The notes under the pieces were generated by a model, which was not told where the DNA came from, ran no database searches, and saw only the letters and a program-made list of their open reading frames with translations. Source: Gadus chalcogrammus (taxonomy: Eukaryota; Chordata; Actinopteri; Gadiformes; Gadidae). From it: a DNA stretch of 64,000 nt. Position 1 is the first letter of the stretch. Each line of letters starts with the position of its first letter. Below, one piece after another: positions 1-8,714 of this stretch. Made by a program: the position numbers and the translations under genes. The stretch is from contig NC_079420.1 in NCBI RefSeq assembly GCF_026213295.1, forward strand, positions 10,602,828 through 10,666,827, given 5' to 3'.

Positions 1-3000
1 TCCCTGGGGGCCGAGGCGGTGGAGCGGGCCCAGGCCATCGCCCGGCAGGCAGACATCGTCGCCGCCCTCACCCTGGAGGTGCTGAAGGGCTCCACCAAGG
101 CCTTCGACAGCGGTGAGGAACGCGGGTAACCGGACGCCATGAGGGCCGGGCGGCATGTGGCTCAGGAGGGAGAGCGGGTCGGCTGGGAACCGGAAGGTTG
201 CCGGTTCGATCCTCGGCTCCTCCTAGCCGAGTGTCGAGGTTTCCCTGAGCGAGACACCTCACCTTGACGGGCTGGCTCTCGTCTTGCGTGGCTGACTCCG
301 CCGTCGGTGTGTGAAAGTGTGCATGAATGGGTGAATGTGTGGCAGTATTGATACAGCGCTTTGGGTGGCCACTGGTTAGAAAAGCGCTGTATAAATGCAG
401 TCCGTTTACCATTGTCCCGGTCTTCCCGGTGTCCTGAGCTAACCCCTGTTGTGGTGTTGGATGGTCTGAATGTGTAGAGATCCACGCCCTGAGGCCACAC
501 CCCGGACAGATCGAAGTGGCCTTCCGTTTCCGCTCCCTGCTCGAGTCGGACCACCACCCCTCGGAGATCGCAGGTCAGTGGGCCTCGTAGAGATCTTCCT
601 GATACCGATTCCGATTACTGAACTTGAGTATCGGCAGATACCGAATATAAACCATCATTGTAACTACTGATAGCACTTTTTCTTATTGATCGGTTGATTT
701 ACTAAAACAATCTCCTTCAAAACGACATAATTTACATTTATAATCAATAATTATAGATTATAGATTATAATCTATATTTATTTTCCTGTGTAGTCAATTT
801 TGTAGTCACGTGATGTATCAGATCGGCGCAAAGACTTGTGTACTTTCCGATACTGTAATCGGAGCAACTCTAGCCAGCAGTTCTTTAAATGCGGTAGCAT
901 CACTCCGTACATTGACCGTACTCCATCATGCTGCATCCAGCCGTCCTCCACATGTTAGTGGAGGACGCCACCGGGCGCCGTCATGTGATACCTGCTCATG
1001 ACGGAGACATCTTTCATAAGGTTTGTGTCCGTCTGCTCTCTGAGGGTTGCTTGTGTTCCTCAGAGAGCCACCGATTCTGCGACCGCGTTCAGGACGCCTA
1101 CACCATGCGGTGCTGTCCTCAGGTACCGTCGTCGAATCTCCTCTCCCCGGAAACGGTCCCGTCTGAACGGCCCGGTCACGGTTCTCATGGACGTCTCCTC
1201 TCTGCCTCCACAGGTTCATGGGATCGTTAACGACACAATCGACTTCGTCAAGAACATCATTAACACGGAGATCAACAGTGCGACTGACAATCCCGTATCC
1301 TTACGCCACGTTGTCACACAGCCCAGTATTAACCGATATTTGAATACATGGTTTGTTAATTTTAACGCATTTTGAAATGTGACTGAGGAAACATTAGTTC
1401 CCTGATTGTTTGGATAAGATGGTGTTTGCGGAGAGAGGGGAGACCATCTCCGGGGGCAATTTCCATGGAGAGTATCCTGCCAAGGTATGTAATGGCTTCA
1501 CAATCCTTCAGGTTATACACATCAGATCAAAGTATGGTATATATGGTTTGAGAAGATAATTCTGTAACCAGTGCACTAAATAGGTAGCCTGGTTCTACCA
1601 GACTCTCGTACTTCACTTCATTTCATTTCATTTGTACAGAGAGTCTGGACCTAATCAATTGACAAACGTTAACTCACTTGAAGGCGGGTGTCTGTTGAAG
1701 TTTAAAATGATTGGATCTGCCCAGTGCCACTCTGGGCAGACGCGCAGGTTGTACACAAACCAAACACCTTGCGCGTCTGCACGAAAATGTCCGTCAACGA
1801 CAGCTGCAGGTTTTGTTCGTCGAATTTAATTTATCAGGGAAAAATTGCACATTGTAAATCAACTACCGACCTACAACAACAACTCAAACTGGCGTACGAC
1901 TTTATCGTCATTGTTCTCAGACACGCCCTCTGTTCGCTGATTGGTGGCCGCTGTGGCGGCACCAGAAAACCAAATTACATACAGCAGGTCCAGACCTAGC
2001 ACTGAAGGGAAATTCAAATTGAGCGGAAGTACTTAGGCGGGCGGAGCCAGGCTACTAAATAGGAGTACATATTGAAATGTATCTACAACAAAGCAAAGCT
2101 ACAGAGAGATGTGAGCCAATCCCAGGCTTGTTGAATCCCAAGAGAAATGAGTCCACTGTCTTTAAAGTCATCCATTGCACACCTTTGACCCACGGTTTCC
2201 ACACAAGCCAACCATGATTTACATTTGCAACACTTATTTACAATGAGTATAATATTCAGAAGAAAGAGAAAAAAATATATGGCTGTCGGTACAGTAAGGA
2301 TGTTCATAGAACCAAGTGCCAAGCACTAACAATTGCTAGGTTAACCCTATCCAAAGATAGCTAGGATAAGATTCTACACAAGTACTATTTTTAAGTGCCA
2401 GGCCATATACATACAATTAGTGAGCAAGAGGGGTGTGTGGGGGGGTGAGAATGATCACCGATTTGTGTTTTGTTTTTATTGTGGGACACTTTGGATCTGC
2501 TAAATGCCCCAAATTGAAATGTCAATGTGTTGGTCTTCCCGTCTCTCGTGTCCCCCCCCCCCCTGTCCTCCGGTCAGGCCTTGGACTACCTGGCCATCGG
2601 GGTGCACGAGCTGGCCTCCATCAGCGAGAGGCGGATCGAGCGCCTGTGCAACCCCTCCCTGAGCGAGCTGCCCGCCTTCCTGGTGAACGAGGGCGGCCTC
2701 AACTCCGGCTTCATGATCGCCCACTGCACCGCCGCCTCTCTGGGTGAGTGTTGGGCTCACTGTCACACACTACACACACGCTACACACACGTTACACACA
2801 CGCTACACATACACGACTACACACACACACACTACACACGCACTACACACGCACCGCCGCCTCTCTGGGTGAGTGTTGGGCTCGCTATCACACGCTACAC
2901 ACACGCTACACACACGCTACACACACGCTACACACACGTTACACACACGCTACACATACACGACTACACACACACACACTACACACGCACTACACACGCA

Positions 3001-5007
3001 CCGCCGCCTCTCTGGGTGAGTGTTGGGCTCACTGTCACACACTACACACACGCTACACACACGTTACACACACGCAACACATACACGACTACACACACAC
3101 ACACTACACACGCACTACACACGCACCGCCGCCTCTCTGGGTGAGTGTTGGGCTCACTGTCACACACTACACACACGCTACACACACGTTACACACACGC
3201 TACACACACGCTACACACACATTACACACACTACACACGCACCGCCGCCTCTCTGTGTGAGTGTTGGGCTCGCTGTCACACGCTACACACACGTTACACA
3301 CACACACGTTACACACACACTACACACGTACTGCAACTCCGCGTCTGTGGGTGAGTGTTTTCCCGCTGCCACATGTTACACACACGCTACACAAACGCTA
3401 CACACACGTTACACACACTGCACCGCCGAGTCTCTGGGTTAGTGTCCTCCCGCTGTCACATGCTACACACGCTGTATCTCTGGGTTAAACACGCTTTAAA
3501 CAAGCTTTAAACAAACTCCGTCCCTGGGTTAAACATGTCTTAAACACGCTTTAAACACACTCCATCCCTTGGTTAAACATGCTTTAAACACGCTTTAAAC
3601 ACACTCCATCCGTGGGTTAAACACGCTTTAAACATGCTTTAAACACGCTTTGAACACGCTCCATCCCTGGGTTAAACACGCATTAGACATGCTGTAAACA
3701 CGCTCCATCTCTGGGTACGTGTTCTCCCGCTGTCACATGTTAGACACACGCTGCGTCTCAGGGAAACGCCAGGTCTCCTGCCCGCTGTCACACACTAAGC
3801 ACTACAGTGTTGTGTTTGGTAAAGTTTAAACTCTCCAGGACGCTGCTTTTTCAAAACTCTGTGGAAATTTTCATTCAGATTAAACAGTATGTACTCTAAC
3901 CCATAGTGGGTGATAACTAAACATCAAATGATTTTCAGATTAAATAGAATGTACAACTCTAACCCCTAGTGGATGATAATTAAACATTGTATGATATTCA
4001 GATTAAACAGCGTGTGCGTACTCTAACCCCTAGTGGTCGATAAACAAACGACCAGATGAGATTGTCCTAAAATTGTGTCCTTAAAAATAAGTGCTTCTCC
4101 GTCCGTCCCTCCCTCCGGGTGCAGTGTCGGAGAACAAGGTGCTCTGCCACCCGTCCTCGGTGGACTCACTGTCCACCAGCGCTGCCACGGAGGACCACGT
4201 CTCCATGGGGGGCTGGGCGGCCCGCAAGGCGCTGCGGGTCATCGAGCACGTGGAGCAGGGTAGGCTGGGGGGGATACTCTCTACACACTTCAGGGGCCGG
4301 CATGCGGCTCAGGAGGTTGAGCGGGTCGGCTGGTAACCCGAAGGTTGCTAGTTGAGTGTCGAGGTGTCCCTGAGCGAGACACCTCGCCCTGACTGCTCCT
4401 GGCGAGCTGGCGGTCGCTCTGCATGGCTGACACCGCTGTCGGTGTGTGAATGTGTGCATGGATGGGTGAATGTTAGGAAATATTGTAAAGCTCTTTGAGT
4501 GGCCGCTTACTAGAGCCATTGACTTGCATAATAATGTCCTCATAACGGCACAATTAATGACAGGGTGTCTAGTTTCTGTCCGTCTCTTCAAAGAGTTGGC
4601 CATATATACATACGTGTGTGTGTGTGTGTTTTGAATGAATGATTATGTGTGTATTTAATCAATTGTGCATTTTAAAGGTCCATGTGTGTAGAATTGAGTG
4701 ACATCTAGCGGACTTGGCGGAAATGGAATTTAATATTCAGAAGTAGGTTTTGATTAGTGTAATCCCATGAAAAAAGGTTTTGAGGCCTTTATCTCTACAT
4801 GACCGCCGCCAGGGAGGCCGCCCTGTTGTTTCTACTGTAGCCAAGTGTGGACAAATGGCTATCGAGAGAATGCCTTCTGAATTTGTTATTTGTTTTGATA
4901 GCCATCTCACTTGTGTGTGTGTGTGTTAAATTATTGATTGTGTGTGTGTGTTGAATGAACCGTGTGTGTGTGTTATTAACCCTATGTGTTTATGTGTGTG
5001 TTCTGAA

Positions 5008-5102
<95 letters not shown>

Positions 5103-5737
5103 CAGTCCTCGCCATAGAGCTGCTGGCCGCCTGCCAGGGCATAGAGTTCCTGCGGCCCCTTCGGACCACCACCCCCCTGGAGAAGGTCTATGACCTGGTG
5201 CGCAGCGTGGTCAGGTAACGCGCGGCCAAGGTACACACACGCATTCAACCGTACCCAGAGTCCCGGGTTAATGTTTACCCCTTCCCCCCCCAGACCCTGG
5301 ATCAAGGACCGGTTCATGTCCCCCGACATCGAGGCGGTCCACCGCCTGCTGCTCGACCAGAAGGTGGGTGTCCCTGGGGGGGCCGACGGAGTAGAGATGT
5401 TCCGGTTAGACCCGGTAGTCTGGCAACAGGAAGGTTGCTAGTTCGATCCCCGGCTCCTCCTAGCTGTGTGGCTAGAAGGTTTTTCCCGAGTGGCCACAGT
5501 TTAGAAAAGCGCTTTATAAATGCAGTCCGTTTAGGGTGGAGGTTCAGCTCTGCTTCATGGTCTGTCGCCCCCCCCCCCCCCCCCCCCTCCCCCCCTCTCC
5601 AGGTGTGGCACGTGGCCAAGCCCTACATCGATAAGTACGAGACCCAGCTGTCTAGTCCGGGGTCGCGGCCCATCTCCCCCACCTCCTTCTCCCTGGAGCC
5701 CCCGCTGTCGCCGCGGAAACGGGTCCGCCACGAATAA
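1..5737 (+). CDS. hal: histidine ammonia-lyase, 3' half (ten exons; gene start outside window)
   Basis: Histidine ammonia-lyase deaminates L-histidine to trans-urocanate, the first step of histidine breakdown in liver and skin cytosol. Exons that splice in frame with GT-AG ends: 1-112, 478-573, 1064-1122, 1214-1294, 1419-1484, 2578-2743, 4125-4259, 5106-5214, 5294-5363, 5603-5737 (stop TAA 5735-5737). They encode 342 residues, about half of the roughly 657-residue vertebrate protein. Seen motifs: [11 protein letters not shown] (exon 1064-1122), [11 protein letters not shown] (exon 1419-1484) and [13 protein letters not shown] (exon 4125-4259). By family knowledge these carry the active-site Gln/Tyr/Arg, Phe and Glu residues. 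The Ala-Ser-Gly triad that forms the MIO cofactor lies upstream of the window. The reading frame is intact. Introns carry SINEs, a DNA transposon, a splice-donor minisatellite and a long (TG)n tract next to one acceptor. Identification is very secure; individual splice sites are inferred from frame and consensus. Confidence 0.96.
143..414 (+). mobile_element. tRNA-derived SINE, near full length, in hal intron
   Basis: The head has a polymerase III B-box-like stretch (GGTTGCCGGTTCGATCC). The body ends in a tail containing AAAGCGCTGTATAAATGCAG and TCCGTTTACCATT. Related copies are at 4291, 5397, 19465, 22093, 40725 and 47255, so this is an abundant dispersed family. It sits in the intron between the first two hal exons of the window, same strand as hal. 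Confidence 0.8.
587..874. mobile_element. non-autonomous DNA element (GATACCGATT family), copy 1
   Basis: The ends are imperfect inverted repeats (TAGAGATCTTCCTGATACCG on the left; a right end finishing GGAGCAACTCTAG). A second copy sharing ACTTGAGTAYCGGC and TTGTAACTACT blocks is at about 17345-17722. There is no coding capacity and no convincing target duplication. Confidence 0.55.
1585..2054. mobile_element. non-autonomous DNA transposon with TAGCCTGG termini
   Basis: The element begins TAGCCTGGTTC and ends GAGCCAGGCTA (inverted repeats). It is flanked on both sides by CTAAATAGG (1576-1584 and 2055-2063), an 8-9 bp target duplication of the hAT/P type. It lies in the hal intron between exons 1419-1484 and 2578-2743. 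No transposase is recognised inside. Confidence 0.75.
2240..2420 (-). repeat. interspersed repeat related to the CGCTTTGGATAAAAGCG-tail family (body fragment)
   Basis: It contains GAAGAAAGAGAAA, CTGTCGGTACAGTAAGGATG and GAACCAAGTGCCAAGCACTA. The same blocks recur at 9845/10696, 16771, 41251, 48150, 50009, 53403 and 63565, so it is a dispersed family. This copy lacks the conserved tail. Confidence 0.7.
2725..3480. repeat. minisatellite containing repeated copies of the hal splice donor
   Basis: Units of about 94-147 bp each combine CACCGCCGCCTCTCTGG, GTGAGTGTTGGGCTC and a stretch of CTACACACACGTTACACAC repeats. The first part is the last bases of hal exon 2578-2743 and the second is the start of its intron. 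Donor-like GTGAGTG sites stand at 2744 (authentic), 2869, 3016, 3141, 3257 and 3351, with a decayed one at 3438. Confidence 0.9.
3483..3720. repeat. degenerate tandem repeat (GGTTAAACACGCTTTAAACA)
   Basis: Successive blocks of CCCTGGGTTAAACACGC and TTTAAACATGCTTTAAACAC are separated by CTCCATC. The array continues directly from the donor minisatellite inside the same hal intron. Confidence 0.8.
3873..4055. repeat. about 65-70 bp tandem repeat, three copies
   Basis: Three imperfect copies of a unit containing TTCAGATTAAACAG, ACTCTAACCCCTAGTGG and GATAATTAAACA, directly upstream of hal exon 4125-4259. Confidence 0.8.
4291..4516 (+). mobile_element. tRNA-derived SINE, internally deleted and 3'-truncated
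   Basis: Same family as 143-414: shared GCGGCTCAGGAGG, GAGCGGGTCGGCTGG, GTGTCGAGGTGTCCCTGAGC and a tail fragment ending TTTGAGTGGCCGC. It starts about 30 bp after the hal exon ending at 4259. Confidence 0.7.
5011..5099 (+). repeat. (TG)44 microsatellite abutting a hal 3' splice site
   Basis: An uninterrupted TG run of 89 bases is followed only by TCCCCAG-type sequence before hal exon 5106-5214. Shorter TG-rich tracts lie at about 4612-4630 and 4912-4980. Confidence 0.97.
5397..5533 (+). mobile_element. tRNA-derived SINE with internal deletion
   Basis: The head (GGAAGGTTGCTAGTTCGATC) is joined almost directly to the tail (AAAAGCGCTTTATAAATGCA), so most of the body seen at 143-414 is missing. 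It lies in the last hal intron. Confidence 0.7.
5568..5587 (+). repeat. poly(C) run at the last hal acceptor
   Basis: About 20 consecutive C residues, then CT-rich sequence to the AG at 5601-5602, form an unusual pure-C polypyrimidine tract for the final hal exon. A shorter C run (about 11) precedes the exon at 2578. Confidence 0.9.
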
Positions 5738-5882
5738 GCCGGGGCGCTGAATCGTTTTCCTGAGGAAGGGGAATCGGGTGTTCATACGATGTTGGACTCC
5801 CGATGTCACAGCTCTGAATCTTAGAAGGTTAACGTGACCGTCAGTTCATCGTTTAATTACACTGCGTCTGGGCACGGAGAAT

Positions 5883-5888
5883 AATAAA
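5883..5888 (+). promoter_or_regulatory. hal: candidate hal polyadenylation signal
   Basis: An AATAAA hexamer lies about 145 bases after the hal stop codon and is followed by AT-rich sequence. It is the first canonical hexamer downstream of the stop, so it is the likely 3' end signal. Confidence 0.55.
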
Positions 5889-5889
5889 T

Positions 5890-7220
5890 CAATAATATTA
5901 AATATATCATAAATTAATGCTTTGCTGTGCCGATCTTTACTTTAGCGCCTTGTCAGCCGTTGTATGTGTGCAGTCTTAAAGCCTTGTTGAATCAGAACAT
6001 TTGTTATGCAGTCCAATTAGGGGGATTAAATCAATTAAGCCCACACTGGCTCAATCAACACCATCAATCGGAACTTGTCATGTGCCATAAATTGACTGAT
6101 TGCTGTGACGAGAAGGGGGCGTGGCGTTTATGGGTCGTGGTGTATGGTGAAGAAGGCGTTGCCAGTCGTGGAGGGATGTGGCTTGACAATCATACACAGT
6201 TTGTTTATGACCAGGAACAATGATGGGGAAAGCATGCCATCTGCTGGTTTCAGACTAGAATAAACATAAATACACAGTGCTAAATATATAATTATGCTTT
6301 CTTTACATTTACATGATTGTAATTAAGTCCTTTGAAATAGACTTGGCTATACTTTTGGCTTTCTTTATAAATATAACAATAATAACTCTGCAAGATATCC
6401 TATAGTGATAACACTTTATTTTAAATCCATCACAATCCATTAAAGTGCAAGAAGATGTATCTCTTGGTTCAAAGCAATAATATACAGAATGGGTTAGTTT
6501 AATTACTCGTTATTTCCTATGTCAAACACATTTAATCAATGTACAGCCATGTCACCTTAGTTGAATTTGTGAAACTCCCAAACTTAAATGAAACATAACC
6601 ATGAATTTCTGAGGAGCTAACTATAGATAGAATATCTGTACATTGTCAATAAATTGTTTTCAGAAACTTTAGAATGAATAGTCTCTTATAAAAGGTCAGA
6701 ATTAGTGGATTAACCAAACCATAGTTCTAAGGACTCAACTACAGTGATCTACTGTATGCAAAAAGTGTTGTTATCATCTGAAGCATCACAAAGTATTGTT
6801 AACAATGATATTTTGTTTATAAATTCATAATAACCAATATCTTCCTCCAACATGTTCAGTTCAACTTCCAATAAACAATAATCAATAAGCCACTACTCAA
6901 TTAACAAAATTAACAAAGGTTTCTACGTTTCTAGATAGATTTGTTTTGTTTTAAACTTGTTGATACTAAATCTAATACTATCGAAGATAAGTGTCTTCAC
7001 AGAGTGCAGTAGTATCTTCCGTTCTTAATTAAAAAAACTCAAACAGGAAATTACCTTAAAGAAAAGCAAAAGAATCGGAAATACAAAAAGGTCAAAATCG
7101 CCTCTTTCCTTCCAGAAGTTATTGAATTTAACCGTTGTTGAATTTAATAACATCAGAGCAAGATTAGATCAGATTATTCTACTAGACCCTGAAAGAAAGT
7201 CCCACAATTACCTACCTTCT
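5890..7220. other. AT-rich intergenic DNA, no feature recognised
   Basis: Between the 3' ends of hal and rnf141. It is AT-rich with many stops in all frames. I see no exon, RNA gene or intact transposon. Confidence 0.6.
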
Positions 7221-7231
7221 GTGCCTATCAA

Positions 7232-7400
7232 AGTACTTGGAGCCCAGTACTTGTATCACAGTACTTGTACTATTGTACTTGTGCTACAGTACTTGTATCA
7301 CAGTACTTTGCACACAGCACTTGTACTACAGTACTATTATCACAGTACTTGGCACACAGTACTTGTATTACAGTACTTCCATCACTTGTACAGTCCTGTT
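7232..7400. repeat. CAGTACTTGTA-type minisatellite
   Basis: About eleven imperfect copies of a 13-16 bp unit built on CAGTACTTGTATCA or CAGTACTTGTACTA. Confidence 0.85.
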
Positions 7401-7867
7401 GAACCAAAGGTGTCTGTAAAAGAGTCTCATGTAACACCATGAAGACATGTCCTACAGAAGCATGTGCTACATGTAGGAGCAGGACGCCTAGCGTAGCCTA
7501 GTGTAGCTTAGCATTAGCTTAACACCGGACTGACCATAAGAGGGGTCCCAGTGGAAACCCCAGCTCACAGGGCCCCCCTTCCACACTGTCATACGTCCTG
7601 CTCCATTCAGGTCACGTCAATGTCACCTGGCTGCGTGGGAGGAGTTTACCAACAGTCAACGCTGTGGGGGTCAAAGGTTAACGAGGGACGTACCCAGGGT
7701 GAACCCTGGGTGAACCCTGAGAGCGCTGGCTGTAGACCTCAGCGCTCTGCTCATCGGTGAGAGAGCACCGGGGAGACACGCAGAAGAGGAGCTGTGCGGA
7801 CGGGAACATGAGTAGAGGAAATGAGCACGAAGAGCCCTGTTGGACCGGCTGAAAGGGGGGGCTGGCA

Positions 7868-8335
7868 GTGGGGCTGGGTGGTGTCTCTACGGCCTGGGGG
7901 GGGTTTGTGGTGCCTCTAGGGGCTGTACGGAGGTGCTGCGTGGTGTCTCTACAACCTTGTGGGTGGTGCTGTTGGTTGGGTGGTGTCTCTAGGGGCTGTG
8001 GGGGTTGTGGTGGTGTTGTCTATAGGCTGTGGGGTGGTGCAGGGTGGTGTCTCTAGGGGCTGTGGGTGGTGTCTCTAGGGGCTGTGGGTGGTGGTGTTGG
8101 GTGGTGTCTCTAGGGGCTGTGGGTGGTGGTGATCGGTGGTGTCTCTAGGGGCTGTAGGTGGTGTTGGGTGGTGTCTCTAGGGGCTGTGGGTGGTGTCTCT
8201 AGGGGCTGTGGGTGGTGGTGTTGGGTGGTGTCTCTAGGGGCTGTGGGTGGTGTTGGGTGGTGTCTCTAGGGGCTGTGGGCGGTGGTGTTGGGTGGTGTCT
8301 CTAGGGATTTTCGGTGGTGTTGTTGGGTGGTGTCC
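7868..8335. repeat. minisatellite forming the rnf141 3' UTR, seeded at the stop codon
   Basis: More than ten copies of a unit containing GGTGGTGTCTCTAGGGGCTG, with variable GTGGGTGGTGGTGTTGG spacers. The copy nearest the gene (GGTGGTGTCCCTAGGGACTG) contains the rnf141 stop codon (CTA at 8336-8338, read TAG on the - strand). The array is therefore made of copies of the coding end plus 3' UTR. Confidence 0.9.
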
Positions 8336-8677
8336 CTAGGGACTGTGGGGCTGGCCGGCCTCGTCTGCCAGGTGGAGGATGTAGTCGGCCATGTCGTGCT
8401 CGGTGGGGGCGTCTGACACCACCCAGGACTCGTTGGCCGCCGTCACCTGGATGCGGCAGATGGGGCAGTTCCTGCTCTGCCCGCTCCTAGGGGACAGAGG
8501 GGGGGTCCATCCGTTCATTCAAACCCCCGGAACCATCTCTGTCTCGCTATCTACATCTTTACTTTATTTATAATCTCTAAAAATCTATTTTCAGAGATTT
8601 AATTTATTAATCGTATCTTAAAATTGAAACAATACTAAAAGCAAATATGTTTGTGTGAGTTTGTGTATGTATGTATA

Positions 8678-8714
<37 letters not shown>

